Assembly (NCBI RefSeq): GCF_009695775.1
Contig: NZ_VUNG01000004.1
Location: forward strand, 92,193 to 156,192
Direction: 5' to 3'
Length of the DNA stretch: 64,000 bases
DNA from: Hallella mizrahii
GTDB lineage: Bacteria > Bacteroidota > Bacteroidia > Bacteroidales > Bacteroidaceae
Shown here: positions 44,245 to 53,877 of the stretch, piece by piece
How positions within the stretch are numbered: the first letter of the stretch is position 1
Layout of the letters: each line of letters begins with the position of its first letter
Made by a program: the position numbers and the translations under genes
Notes under the pieces: model-generated
What the model was told of the DNA's origin: nothing
What the model saw: the letters and a program-made list of their open reading frames with translations, nothing else
Databases searched by the model: none

Positions 44245-45050
44245 AAACGAGCAAGACGCTCAGAAGGCAAAAGAACAAGACAGACAGAAGATACAAGAAA
44301 TGCTGTGCTCTGACAGCAGCCTTTTTACTCTTCAGTGCGAGTCATGCCTTTGCCGGATGGCGCGTCGTTGTAGATACCAAGACCATCGCGCAGGTCTCCG
44401 CCAACGCCGCCGCACAAAAAGCCATCGAGGACAAGCACAACGAGCGTCTGGACACCATCTCCGACAAGCAGAAGAAGATTCTGCAGTACACCGCTACTAT
44501 GGAAGGCATCAAGGAACTCTACCACCTGACGATGACCAACGTCCGCGGCTTCGGTGAGGAGACCGCCTACTACAAGGAAATCTTCCAGCTCAGTGCCGAC
44601 ATCCTCACCTCTGTGCCTACGGTGACGAAGTACATCCTCACGCATCCCGTGAAGAACTATATCCTCTGCCTGAACGAGCTCTCCGATGTCGTCATCGAGA
44701 CCGAGGGCCTTATCCATGACTTCATCGACGTGGTGAACAACGGCAAGATACGTCTGCCCGACAATCCCATCATCCGCCAGAAGATACCCAGCGGCGGCGG
44801 ACGCTACAACATGGGACAGGGCGACGGCTACAACTTCATGGACCGCTACACCCGTCTGACTATGGCCAACAAGATCTACTCCCATCTGCTGGAGATGAAG
44901 TACCGGATGGACGTGATGGTTATGATGTGTCAGTTCGGCAGCTGGGACGAAGTGTTCTTTGCCATCGACCCCGAGAGCTGGGCCGCCGTCTATCAGGCGA
45001 GCAGTATGGTGGACGGGATCATCAGAGACTGGAACGGAATCGGCATATGA
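44226..45050 (+). CDS. Exported conjugative transfer protein (TraI-position)
   Basis: A 274-residue protein with a very basic N-terminus, then a hydrophobic segment and cleavage site (AAFLLFSASHAFAG). The mature protein starts WRVVVDTKTIAQVSANAAAQ and is largely helical (ERLDTISDKQKKILQY). The C-terminus (VFFAIDPESWAAVYQASSMV) resembles the element protein at 28.7 kb. Its place after TraG matches TraI/VirB5-like proteins of CTnDOT-type systems. It probably works in the periplasm. It overlaps traG by 19 bp. Confidence 0.7.
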   Translation: MGQIRLKTSKTLRRQKNKTDRRYKKCCALTAAFLLFSASHAFAGWRVVVDTKTIAQVSANAAAQKAIEDKHNERLDTISDKQKKILQYTATMEGIKELYHLTMTNVRGFGEETAYYKEIFQLSADILTSVPTVTKYILTHPVKNYILCLNELSDVVIETEGLIHDFIDVVNNGKIRLPDNPIIRQKIPSGGGRYNMGQGDGYNFMDRYTRLTMANKIYSHLLEMKYRMDVMVMMCQFGSWDEVFFAIDPESWAAVYQASSMVDGIIRDWNGIGI

Positions 45051-45103
45051 GCCCCAAGGGGCCCTCTCCTACTGCGAGAAGAGTATTCACCCTAAAGAAC
45101 CGA

Positions 45104-45793
45104 ATGAAAATGAAGTACCATACCCTTATCATCTGCATTTTGGCCGTTGCCATTCTCTACCCGTCTAAAGCCCATGCCTTCGACTACCCCAATGACCAGC
45201 CCACCATCGAGGCCCTGATCTCGCTGCACAAGCTAATCAAGAAAGAAGAGGAAAAGGCACTGGAGAAAGTGGCAGTAAGCTATGGCGAGCAGAGCCTCGT
45301 CACCAAGGGCGCGACGAAGTTCAACGACGTGCGCATGACGCTGAACTCCAAGCTCAACAACGCCTACAGCTACGTCATCCTCGGCGCGGCACTCGCCTCT
45401 ACCGGCACCGACCTTTACCGTCTCATCGACCAGTATGCCACGTTCACGAAGAACACCGCAAAATACGCCTTCAAGAAACCGGCTGTGATGTGGTACTATA
45501 CCGAGGCCAACTACGCCTGTTCGCGAGAGATAAAGAACATCAAGGCTCTCTACGCCACCCTTACCGCCAGCGGACTGAACCTCATGCGTGCCAGCATGGA
45601 CGAGAAACTGGAGCTTGTCAACACCCTCCACAGCTATATCTCCAACATGCTCGGCATCATCGACTCCGCCAACCTCTGGTGCAGCATCGTTGCCATGGGC
45701 GGCTTCCACTACGACTACATTTGGGACATTCTCAACAGTGATGTCAAGGATGAGATCGCAAAGAAAGTCATTGACAAGTGGTACGGGGCGTAG
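45104..45793 (+). CDS. Exported helical transfer protein
   Basis: A 229-residue protein from MKMKYHTLIICIL (frame opens earlier at 44927, within the previous gene). The signal peptide (CILAVAILYPSKAHAF) is followed by a long helical protein (TIEALISLHKLIKKEEEKAL, VSYGEQSLVTKGATK, SYVILGAALASTGTDLYRLI). Its size and order in the operon suggest a periplasmic channel component. No firm family match. It starts 53 bp after the previous stop. Confidence 0.65.
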   Translation: MKMKYHTLIICILAVAILYPSKAHAFDYPNDQPTIEALISLHKLIKKEEEKALEKVAVSYGEQSLVTKGATKFNDVRMTLNSKLNNAYSYVILGAALASTGTDLYRLIDQYATFTKNTAKYAFKKPAVMWYYTEANYACSREIKNIKALYATLTASGLNLMRASMDEKLELVNTLHSYISNMLGIIDSANLWCSIVAMGGFHYDYIWDILNSDVKDEIAKKVIDKWYGA

Positions 45794-45859
45794 TCAGAGA
45801 AAGATTTTAAATGATGATAGAATTACACACATGTAAAACGAGTAAAAACCGACAATACC

Positions 45860-46558
45860 ATGAAACACAGTCATTCTTCCATAATCTTCATAATGTGTAC
45901 AGCTCTCGCTTTCCTCTTTGTGGGAAGCGGGAGCGCTTATGCGCAGAAGAAAGTGCACGATTCACAAAAGGAGAAACAGTGGCGGAGCATGGAGACCGGT
46001 CCTTGGGACTTCGAGCCAGGCTGGTACTACTACTTCCTCCACAAGAACTACTCCGGTGCCGAGACCTACTGGAAGTGGTCAGGCTTCAAGTCCGGCTACC
46101 GTGTCCGCTTCAAGGAACACAAGTCCAACGTCAAGACCGTCATGCCGCGCCGCATCGCCCAGGAGGAGCTGCAGAAAGAGAAAGTCAAGAAAGCCGAGGA
46201 GGAGCGTGTCAAGGTCAAGGAGATGCACGACGAGGAAGTCGTCCGTGCCGCCGACCGCAACGTTGACCTTGTCTACTCCTCTTTCAAGGATGACTTCAAT
46301 CGCATGCAGGGTGCCATCACCGAGGGCCTCTCTTACTGCCTTACCAAAAGCAAAGGGAAATTGTACCCTCAGGTTAACGAGTTCCAGCGTCAGAACGACA
46401 TGATCTGCCAGTCCATCGCCTACACCCACAAGCAGGGCATTGGCAACGAGCTTGAAAACTCCAAGCGTCAGGAAGCCTATGTGGAGTACAAGAAGCAGAT
46501 GGAAGAACTCGTCTCTCGCGTGGCCCACCTTGTAGGCATGGCACAGCAATATTATTAA
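45860..46558 (+). CDS. Exported transfer protein with a WYYYF-type domain (DUF5045-like)
   Basis: A 232-residue protein with a signal peptide (IIFIMCTALAFLFVGSGSAYAQ). An aromatic N-terminal part (DFEPGWYYYFLHKNYSGAET) is followed by a long charged helix (EELQKEKVKKAEEERVKVKE, residues ~98-130) and a helical C-terminus. This matches what I recall of the DUF5045 proteins located before TraJ. Probably periplasmic. Confidence 0.65.
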   Translation: MKHSHSSIIFIMCTALAFLFVGSGSAYAQKKVHDSQKEKQWRSMETGPWDFEPGWYYYFLHKNYSGAETYWKWSGFKSGYRVRFKEHKSNVKTVMPRRIAQEELQKEKVKKAEEERVKVKEMHDEEVVRAADRNVDLVYSSFKDDFNRMQGAITEGLSYCLTKSKGKLYPQVNEFQRQNDMICQSIAYTHKQGIGNELENSKRQEAYVEYKKQMEELVSRVAHLVGMAQQYY

Positions 46559-46579
46559 CCTTAAAAACCACAGAACATC

Positions 46580-47914
46580 ATGACAGACATACTATTATCA
46601 AGTTCAATGTTCATCAACCAGCTGCTGACGATGGGTCTCCCTGCCATCGACGACAGTCTGATGCGCCTGTTGACGGCCATGGAGACCTTCCCCAAGTCTG
46701 CCGTCCTTGGCAGTGCCATCAGCTTTGCCAAGATGCTCGGCCTGTCGCTTGCCCTCTGCATGGGCTCCTACGAGTGCTGGATGATGATGCTCGGCCGCCG
46801 CGGCATGGACGTGATGAAACTCGCCCGTATCATCGGCCTTTCCCTGTGTATCACCTACAGCAGCTATATCTGCACGTCGCTCAAGATACCCGGCAAGGGC
46901 CTGGAGGAAGTGACCCGTCAGATGGCACAGAGCAAGAACAGAGAAGTGGCGGCACTGGAGCTAAAGGTCGCCCAGAAGCAGGACGACTACCTCAAGCGCC
47001 TCCGTCAGGTCCAGGACAGTATCGAGACCGCCAAGCAGGTGCAGGAGATCGGTGAGGACGCCCACTGGTGGGATAAGCTCATTTATAACATGGAGAACCT
47101 CGGTACCACCATCAACAACTACGCCCAGCGTGCCGCAGTTGCCGCCGAGACCAAGGTCAGCGAGTGGATCAACGACGTGATACGCTTCGTCGGCGAGCTC
47201 ATCTTCCAGATGTCCTACTACGGCATGCTCGTTGCCCAGCGTATCTTCATGACCATCCTCGCCACCTTTGCCCCGATCATGTTTGCCCTTAGCATCGTAC
47301 CGCCATGGAGCAACGCCTGGGCACAGTGGATGGGTAAGTACCTGTCGCTTTCCCTATGGGGCTTTGTCGTATACTTCTGCCTCTACTACATTGACTTCAT
47401 CCTGATGTATAACCTCATGGAGGACATCAAGGCCTACGACACATTGTTGCGAGGTACCGTGAACTCATGGCAGCAGATCGGTGCGCTTGGCTTGCAGGGC
47501 ATCGGCTCCAACTGTATGTACGCCATGGGTATGCTCGTGGGCGCCTACGTCCTCCGCTTCGTACCCGAAGTCGCCTCGTGGCTCATTCCCGGCGGTATCA
47601 GCTCGAGTGCCGGAACCGCATCCGGCAGTATGGCCCAGACCATCGTCTTCGGTGGCGCCAGCTACGCCATGGGTGCAGCAACGACCACTGTTGCCGCAGG
47701 AGCCGCCGCAGCCAACGGCACCGCCTCCATCATCGGAGCCAGTCAGCAGTCGACCAGTGACGGTGGCGGCCGCTTCAGTGAGGCAGCCCGAACCTTCATG
47801 GCACAGACCGGCCTTGGAACATCCTATGCCCGAGGTGCCGACTCCGCCCGCAGTATAAACAATGTGGGCAAGTCCGACTCCAACTATAGACCCGGAGGAG
47901 CCGAGGGAAGTTAA
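46580..47914 (+). CDS. traJ: TraJ, VirB6-like polytopic channel protein
   Basis: A 444-residue inner-membrane protein. Hydrophobic segments occur near residues ~50-75, ~85-110, ~215-245 (FQMSYYGMLVAQRIFMTILA, TFAPIMFALSIV), ~260-285 (LSLWGFVVYFCLYYIDFILM) and ~320-345. A Lys/Glu-rich coiled stretch lies at ~120-160. The C-terminal ~95 residues are Gly/Ser/Ala-rich and poorly ordered. This is TraJ of Bacteroides conjugative transposons, the VirB6-type core of the channel. Confidence 0.88.
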   Translation: MTDILLSSSMFINQLLTMGLPAIDDSLMRLLTAMETFPKSAVLGSAISFAKMLGLSLALCMGSYECWMMMLGRRGMDVMKLARIIGLSLCITYSSYICTSLKIPGKGLEEVTRQMAQSKNREVAALELKVAQKQDDYLKRLRQVQDSIETAKQVQEIGEDAHWWDKLIYNMENLGTTINNYAQRAAVAAETKVSEWINDVIRFVGELIFQMSYYGMLVAQRIFMTILATFAPIMFALSIVPPWSNAWAQWMGKYLSLSLWGFVVYFCLYYIDFILMYNLMEDIKAYDTLLRGTVNSWQQIGALGLQGIGSNCMYAMGMLVGAYVLRFVPEVASWLIPGGISSSAGTASGSMAQTIVFGGASYAMGAATTTVAAGAAAANGTASIIGASQQSTSDGGGRFSEAARTFMAQTGLGTSYARGADSARSINNVGKSDSNYRPGGAEGS

Positions 47915-47923
47915 GAGTTAAAA

Positions 47924-47993
47924 GATAGGAGTTGGGAGTTGTCAAGCCATGCGAGACAGCTCCGACTCCTAACCCAACTCAAAAGCTCCTATC
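47924..47993. repeat. Nested inverted repeat between traJ and traK
   Basis: Outer arms GATAGGAG (47924-47931) and CTCCTATC (47986-47993), then AGTTGGG / CCCAACT (47930-47936 / 47973-47979), then GGAGTTGTC / GACAGCTCC (47935-47943 / 47954-47962). The nested hairpin could protect or attenuate the transcript. It looks like a dispersed intergenic repeat of this genus, but only one copy is visible. Confidence 0.55.
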
Positions 47994-48040
47994 CACAGAC
48001 TTAAAAACTCATAAACTTCTATCTCATAACTAATACCATT

Positions 48041-48637
48041 ATGCTGATCCAATCCTTAGAACAGAAAACCAAACTTGCCCTGATGACCGTCGTCCTCACG
48101 TTGGCGGCATGTACGGTCATCTGCATCTTCACTGTCTATCAGAGTTCCAAGCTCGTCAGTGAGGAGCGCAGTCAGATATACATCCTCGACGGTGACATTC
48201 CCTTCCTTGCCGAGCGCAGTCTGCAGGAAGCCAACTTCGTGATGGAAGCCAAGGCACATATACAGCTCTTTCACCAGTACTTCTTCAACCTTCCACCCGA
48301 TGACGACTACATCAAGTGGACACTTGGCAAGGCGCTCTACATGGCTGACGGTACGGCGATGAAGCAGAAACAGGCCATGGAAGAAAACGGCTTCTACTCC
48401 GACATCATATCGAGCAGTGCCGTCTGCACCATCAAATGCGACTCCATACAGTTCAACGAGCACGACAAGAAGTTCAAGTACTTCGGCACGCAGCTCATCA
48501 AGCGTCGAAGCCGTGACCTCAAACGCTCCATCATCACCGTGGGCGAGATAGAGAACGTGCCGAGGACACAGAACAATCCCCATGGACTGCTCATCACCAA
48601 CTGGAGAACACTCGAAAACAAAGATTTGGATTATTAA
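48041..48637 (+). CDS. traK: TraK conjugation protein
   Basis: A 198-residue protein with one N-terminal transmembrane helix (LALMTVVLTLAACTVICIFT) and a soluble domain (YQSSKLVSEERSQIYILDGD, IPFLAERSLQEANFVMEAKA, ALYMADGTAMKQKQAMEENG). This matches TraK of Bacteroides transposons, the VirB8-like inner-membrane component. It lies after the nested repeat and before the TraL-like gene. Confidence 0.88.
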   Translation: MLIQSLEQKTKLALMTVVLTLAACTVICIFTVYQSSKLVSEERSQIYILDGDIPFLAERSLQEANFVMEAKAHIQLFHQYFFNLPPDDDYIKWTLGKALYMADGTAMKQKQAMEENGFYSDIISSSAVCTIKCDSIQFNEHDKKFKYFGTQLIKRRSRDLKRSIITVGEIENVPRTQNNPHGLLITNWRTLENKDLDY

Positions 48638-48705
48638 ACCGAAGATACTCACTACCTAAAAGAGAGTAGATCGGTACAATTAAATAAAAAATAATTTTAT
48701 GTACC

Positions 48706-49164
48706 ATGAAGATTTTTAAACGCACCAAAGCAAAGAAAGACGCCAAGATAGCGGAAGGCATCAAGTCACTGACCGACAAGTTCAAGCTCAAGGACAAGAT
48801 AGCCAAAGCCAACCAATGGGCGGACAAGCACAAGAAAAGAGTGTCCGTTATCACGATTAGTATGCTCATGCTCTCACTGGTTGTCGGCACGTGGCTCACC
48901 CTTACCTCCACCTACAACGAATCCGACATGATGACCGGTCTTTCCGACGTGAAGCCCGCCTTCGACGGCATCCGCCGCATCCAGCGTCTGAAGTCCATGC
49001 AGGTGGACCAGACCGTAGAGCTCACCAACAAAGGCCAGCAGCTCAAGCATGATCTCGACTCCCTCGTCCGTCTGCCCGTCAAGAACCATAAGGACTCCGT
49101 GGACATCATGGTGAAGTACCGCCAGTTGGAACTCGTGGTAAAGTACCTCGACAACAAACAATAA
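48706..49164 (+). CDS. TraL-like membrane protein (DUF3989-type)
   Basis: A 152-residue protein. The basic N-terminus (~1-45) precedes a single transmembrane helix (VITISMLMLSLVVGTWLTLT, about residues 45-65), and a helical periplasmic part with a coiled-coil region (IRRIQRLKSMQVDQTVELTN) follows. Size and place between TraK and TraM fit TraL of this group. Family assignment from position. Confidence 0.65.
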   Translation: MKIFKRTKAKKDAKIAEGIKSLTDKFKLKDKIAKANQWADKHKKRVSVITISMLMLSLVVGTWLTLTSTYNESDMMTGLSDVKPAFDGIRRIQRLKSMQVDQTVELTNKGQQLKHDLDSLVRLPVKNHKDSVDIMVKYRQLELVVKYLDNKQ

Positions 49165-49189
49165 ACAAATCACAATAAAAAAGTATGAT

Positions 49190-50398
49190 ATGAACTTACA
49201 GAAACTCAAGCGTCTGAACCTCAGACAACCCAAGTACATTTTCCCTCTGGTTATCTTCCTGCCCCTGTTGGGGCTCATCTACTTCGGCATGGAGACCTTC
49301 AAGGGCAACGGCAAGACCACCGGGAACGTCGTCACCGACTCCATCAACATGAGCATCCCCGATGCACGTGGTGAGGGCATGGACAACAAGATGACGGCGA
49401 TGAACAAGCACTTTGCCGAGGACGGAGCCTTTACCGCCGTCGACGGCATCGGCGACGAGTACGAACAGAAGGACACCACCGGCAGCGGCTACAACGACGA
49501 GGAGCGGCAGCGAATCGATGCCGTCAATGCCGAGCGCCTCCGCCAGCTGAAAGCCGAGGAGGACCTCCGTGAGCGCCAGCGTGCCAACATGAACCGTATC
49601 AACGGCTATGGCAGAGGCGGCTATGGCAGCAGCGGCAGGAGCCAGCAGGAGGATCTCAGCGCCTATGCCCGTGAGCTCGACCGCATTCAGAACCGCAGCA
49701 TGGAACGTCAGCGGCAGTACCAGGCTGAACAGGACCGCCGTGACAAGGAAGAGGAAGCCGAGGAAAGACGGCAGCGGCAGGAGATGATCGACGCGCTCAC
49801 TGGCAACACCAAGAAGAAAGGCAAGAAGGAAGAGAAGGCCGAGATTGTCGAGAAAGTCAAGGAGGACAACTCCGAGAAGTTCAACACCGTTGCCAGTACC
49901 GAGAATGTCGACGAGCCGCTCATCAAGGCAATGATAGACCGCACGACCAAGGCACATGAGGGCACCCGTCTCCGCTTCAAGCTCCTCGACGACGTGACCG
50001 TGAAGGGCATCCGACTGAAGAAGGGCTCCTACCTCTACGGCATCGTCACCGGCTTCGGACAGCAGCGTGTCAAGGCGAGCATCACCAGCATCCTTGTCGG
50101 CAACAAGTTCATCAAGGTCGACCTCAGTGTCTTCGACAACGACGGCATGGAGGGCTTCTACGTTCCCGAATCCACCTTCCGTGAGATGGTGAAGGACGCC
50201 GGCTCCAATGTCGCAGCCCAGAGTGTCCAGTTCGACGTGAACGGTACCGGCAGCCTGTCCCCGGAGATCATCGCCCTGCAGGCCTTGCAAAACATGTATC
50301 AGTCTGCCAGTTCAGCCGTGTCGAAAAATATCCGCAAGAACAAAGCCAAAATCAAGTACAACACCATTGTCTACCTTATAAATACACAGAACGAATGA
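49190..50398 (+). CDS. traM: TraM, VirB10-like core protein
   Basis: A 402-residue protein. A transmembrane helix near residues ~13-28 (FPLVIFLPLLGLIYFGM) is followed by a long polar, coiled region with many Arg/Gln/Glu (residues ~100-220). A conserved C-terminal domain (RTTKAHEGTRLRFKLLDDVT, KGSYLYGIVTGFGQQRVKAS, VDLSVFDNDGMEGFYVP) completes it. This is TraM, analogous to VirB10. The stop overlaps TraN by 4 bp. Confidence 0.9.
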   Translation: MNLQKLKRLNLRQPKYIFPLVIFLPLLGLIYFGMETFKGNGKTTGNVVTDSINMSIPDARGEGMDNKMTAMNKHFAEDGAFTAVDGIGDEYEQKDTTGSGYNDEERQRIDAVNAERLRQLKAEEDLRERQRANMNRINGYGRGGYGSSGRSQQEDLSAYARELDRIQNRSMERQRQYQAEQDRRDKEEEAEERRQRQEMIDALTGNTKKKGKKEEKAEIVEKVKEDNSEKFNTVASTENVDEPLIKAMIDRTTKAHEGTRLRFKLLDDVTVKGIRLKKGSYLYGIVTGFGQQRVKASITSILVGNKFIKVDLSVFDNDGMEGFYVPESTFREMVKDAGSNVAAQSVQFDVNGTGSLSPEIIALQALQNMYQSASSAVSKNIRKNKAKIKYNTIVYLINTQNE

Positions 50399-51339
50399 AA
50401 AAGATTATCATCATGGCACTGATGGCTGTCGCCATCCTGCAAACCCATGCAGAAAACACCATTACAGGTGAAGGCCTCACCAATAGTGAGAAGAAAGAGA
50501 AAAACGACACCGTCCGCATCCGCTACATCCACCGTCTCACGGAGGACGACGCACGTATCTTCGAGCGCAATCTTCAGAAGACGGTCATCTATGTCAATGA
50601 CCAGGTGACTACACACCTCATCATGCTGGAGAACATCAAGCTCGTGGACATCTCCACAGACAAGCTCGTCGGCAACCAGTGCGCCGACAACATTGTCCGC
50701 CTGAAGCCCAATTCCACGCTGATGGACAACGAACTGGCAGGAACGGTAACGGTCATTGGTGAGCGTCATATTGCCCAGTTCACCGTCTACTACACGAAAG
50801 CCCCGAAGCGTGCCCACTCCGTCTATACAGTCGGACAGGAGGACATCCGCGACTACACCAATCCAGAGGTGAGCATGACACAGGGTGATATGTCGCGTCT
50901 CTGCTGGTCCATCTTCATGAGCCGTCGCAAGTGCTTCCGTGTGCATGGCAAACAGTATGGCATCCGTGCGCAGGTGAACAACATCTACACCGTCGGCGAC
51001 TACTTCTTCATTGACTTCTCTTTGGAGAACAAGAGTAATATCAAGTACGACATTGCCGAGATCCGTCTGAAACTGATGGACAAGAAAGAACTGAAAGCGA
51101 CGAACTCACAGACCATCGAACTGACACCCGTCTACATGGTCAACCATGCCGACCACTTCACGAAGTCCTACCGCAATGTCATCGTGCTCAAGAAGCTTAC
51201 GTTCCCCGAAGAGAAGAAGCTGCGCCTTGAAATCACCGAGGACCAGATCAGCGGCCGTGTCAGCTACCTCGACATCAACTACCGTGACATCCTCAATGCC
51301 GACTCCTTCTCGCCGGATCTGCTGATGAACCTGCATTAA
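50395..51339 (+). CDS. traN: TraN, VirB9-like outer core protein
   Basis: A 314-residue exported protein with a signal peptide (IIIMALMAVAILQTHAEN). The C-terminal beta-rich domain (FRVHGKQYGIRAQVNNIYTV, YFFIDFSLENKSNIKYDIAE, IRLKLMDKKELKATNSQTIE) matches TraN of Bacteroides transposons, analogous to VirB9. It overlaps the traM stop by 4 bp and probably works with TraM in the outer-membrane complex. Confidence 0.87.
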   Translation: MKKIIIMALMAVAILQTHAENTITGEGLTNSEKKEKNDTVRIRYIHRLTEDDARIFERNLQKTVIYVNDQVTTHLIMLENIKLVDISTDKLVGNQCADNIVRLKPNSTLMDNELAGTVTVIGERHIAQFTVYYTKAPKRAHSVYTVGQEDIRDYTNPEVSMTQGDMSRLCWSIFMSRRKCFRVHGKQYGIRAQVNNIYTVGDYFFIDFSLENKSNIKYDIAEIRLKLMDKKELKATNSQTIELTPVYMVNHADHFTKSYRNVIVLKKLTFPEEKKLRLEITEDQISGRVSYLDINYRDILNADSFSPDLLMNLH

Positions 51340-51381
51340 ACGAGTGTTCTTGTTTCTCGCTTTAGCAGATGATTCTTATCT

Positions 51382-51452
51382 CTCGCAAAGCCGCAAAGGT
51401 CGCCAAGCACCGCATACCGAAGGAATCTTTGCGTCTTTAGCGCCTTTGCGAG
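51382..51452. repeat. Inverted CTCGCAAAG repeat in the traN-T4CP gap
   Basis: The ~22-bp arms 51382-51403 and 51431-51452 share CTCGCAAAG and nearby AAAG and CGC words in inverted orientation. Repeats of the type CGCAAAG...CTTTGCG are common between genes of Bacteroidetes. Here it occupies part of a 207-bp gap without a gene. Confidence 0.55.
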
Positions 51453-51546
51453 GGAAAATACGTGCTATCAGTATAATCTGTGAGAAATAAATAACCTCCA
51501 GTGAGCGATATTCTCTAATTCTCAAATTCTTGATACTCCCCTTGCT

Positions 51547-53850
51547 ATGGAAGAAACCCGTGAACAACAGCAGATGTACAGCATGTTCCGCTCGTGCATC
51601 TATCTGATACTGATCATAGAGATCGTGATGAACCTGCCCATCACCTCCGACAACCGCATGGTCGCCTTTGTCCTTGAGCTCTTCCACCGCTTCAAGGTCT
51701 TCGACTCCGTGGCTGTCTGCAAGGTGATGGAACTCATCTGTATCACCGTTACCTGCATCGGAACGAGAGCACGCAAGAGTTTGAAATGGAACCTCAAGAC
51801 AATGGTGCTCTATCCCGTCCTTGCCGGAGCATCGATGATCGTCATGTGCTTCATCTTCTATGATATGCCACTCAACGGCTCATTCGCCGGTTATTCCCTC
51901 AACCGTTGCCTCTATGTCCTTTGCTCCGTCTCCGGCACGATGCTCATCCACCAAGGTTTTGATGCTATTGCCAAATATTTGGGCATGAAGATTGGCGAGG
52001 ACAAATGGAATTTTGAAAACGAGAGTTTCGAGCAGAGCCGGAACAAGGAAGAGAACGAGTACAGTGTCAATATCCCTATGGTTTACTACTATAAGAAGCG
52101 TCTCAACCACGGCTGGATCAACATCATCAACCCCTTCCGCGCCACCATCGTCTTGGGAACGCCCGGCTCCGGTAAGTCCTTCGGCATCATCGACCCGTTC
52201 ATCCGGCAACACTCAGCCAAAGGTTTTGCCATGATGGTCTATGACTACAAGTTCCCGGCTTTGGCAAGGAACCTCTTCTACCAGTACTGCAAGAACCGTA
52301 AGCAGGGCAAGCTGCCCCCGAACTGCGGCTTTCGCATCGTCAACTTCACCGATGTGGAATACTCCAATCGCGTGAACCCCATCCAGCGGAAGTACATCCC
52401 CGACTTGGCGGCAGCCTCCGAGACGGCGGCCACACTGCTTGTCTCTCTGAACAAAGGCGGTGGCGATAAGAAAGGCGGAAGCGAGGCCTTCTTCCAGAAC
52501 TCCGCCGAGAACTTCCTTGCTGCCATCATCTACTTCTTTGTCAACTTCCACCCCACGGGCTATAAGAACGGCAAGAAGCTGAACCGCTATGTACTGTGGA
52601 ATAACCAGAAGCTCCGTCTTGTCATACGCAGTTGGAGAGACTATAAGGCTTTGGATGAGCGGGGCAATGTGGTGTTGGACTTCATCGACTGCAACAGCAA
52701 CAATGTCTCCACCGACAGTGACGACATGTTTGTCGACTTGAACGGCTTCACCTATCTCAACGGCAATAAGCAGGAGATACGCATCGATCGCTGCTGGTAC
52801 GAGGACGAGAACGGCAACGAGGTGGAGCCTGACACCATCACGGGCGAGTACTCCGATATGCCCCATGTGCTCAGCTTCTTAGGCCGCAGCTACAGCGAAG
52901 TCTTTGACATTCTCATGCAAGATTCAAAGATCATGTCCCTCATGGCACCGTTCCAAAGTGCCTATAAGAACAAGGCCAATGACCAGTTGGAAGGTATGGT
53001 GGGTACGCTCCGTGTCAATGCCGCCCGTCTTGTTTCCCCTGAGGCCTACTGGGTGTTCACCGGCGACGACTTCGACCTGAAGATCTCCGACAAGTCCAAC
53101 CCCAGCTACCTTGTCATCGCCAACGACCCGGAGAAGGAACAGGTCATAGGCTCGCTCAACGCCCTCATCCTCAACCGTCTGGTCACCCGTATCAACAGCA
53201 AGGGCAACCTGCCCGTAAGCATCATCGTCGACGAGCTTCCCACACTCTACTTCCACAAGATAGACCGACTCATCGGTACGGCACGAAGCAACAAGGTCGC
53301 CGTCACCCTCGGCTTCCAGGAGCTCCCCCAGTTGGAGGCAGACTACGGCAAGAACGGCATGCAGAAGATCATCACCACCTGTGGCAACATCTTCATGGGT
53401 GCTGCCCGCAACAAGGAGACCTTGGAGTGGGCACAGAACGATGTCTTTGGCAAGGCCAAACAGACCTCAAAGTCCATCACCATCAACGACTCAAAGGTCA
53501 GCACCTCCATCAGCGAGAAGATGGACAACCTCGTCCCTGCCGCCAAGATTGCCGACATGGCCACCGGCTGGCTCGCCGGACAGGCTGCCCGTGACTTCAC
53601 GCCAACAGAGCGCAGCTCCTTCAGCGGTATCAACCTTGAAGAAAGTCCGGAGTTCAGGACCACCAAGTATTTTTGTAAGACCAACTTCAATATGGGGAAG
53701 ATCAAGCAGGAGGAAGCCGCCTATGTCGACCTTCCGAAGATCTACGCCTTCAAGGATGATCGACAGAAAGAAATCATGCTCAACCGTAACTTTGCCCGGG
53801 TGAACCGTGAGATTGATGAGATGATAAAGAGCCTGCTCAACTCACAGTAA
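51547..53850 (+). CDS. Type IV coupling protein (MobC/TraG-type T4CP)
   Basis: A 767-residue ATPase that links the relaxosome to the channel. N-terminal transmembrane segments (IYLILIIEIVMNLP, VLYPVLAGASMIVMCFIFYD, SLNRCLYVLCSVSGTMLIHQ) precede the P-loop GTPGSGKS (residues 204-211), and the Walker B lies in VSIIVDELPTLYFHK. The segment YWVFTGDDFDLKISDKSNPS is typical of Bacteroides MobC-type coupling proteins. The relaxase it would serve lies about 40 kb away (10.96-12.3 kb) or outside the window. Confidence 0.9.
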   Translation: MEETREQQQMYSMFRSCIYLILIIEIVMNLPITSDNRMVAFVLELFHRFKVFDSVAVCKVMELICITVTCIGTRARKSLKWNLKTMVLYPVLAGASMIVMCFIFYDMPLNGSFAGYSLNRCLYVLCSVSGTMLIHQGFDAIAKYLGMKIGEDKWNFENESFEQSRNKEENEYSVNIPMVYYYKKRLNHGWINIINPFRATIVLGTPGSGKSFGIIDPFIRQHSAKGFAMMVYDYKFPALARNLFYQYCKNRKQGKLPPNCGFRIVNFTDVEYSNRVNPIQRKYIPDLAAASETAATLLVSLNKGGGDKKGGSEAFFQNSAENFLAAIIYFFVNFHPTGYKNGKKLNRYVLWNNQKLRLVIRSWRDYKALDERGNVVLDFIDCNSNNVSTDSDDMFVDLNGFTYLNGNKQEIRIDRCWYEDENGNEVEPDTITGEYSDMPHVLSFLGRSYSEVFDILMQDSKIMSLMAPFQSAYKNKANDQLEGMVGTLRVNAARLVSPEAYWVFTGDDFDLKISDKSNPSYLVIANDPEKEQVIGSLNALILNRLVTRINSKGNLPVSIIVDELPTLYFHKIDRLIGTARSNKVAVTLGFQELPQLEADYGKNGMQKIITTCGNIFMGAARNKETLEWAQNDVFGKAKQTSKSITINDSKVSTSISEKMDNLVPAAKIADMATGWLAGQAARDFTPTERSSFSGINLEESPEFRTTKYFCKTNFNMGKIKQEEAAYVDLPKIYAFKDDRQKEIMLNRNFARVNREIDEMIKSLLNSQ

Positions 53851-53877
53851 GTTATCGCAAGTAATTAAGCATCAATA

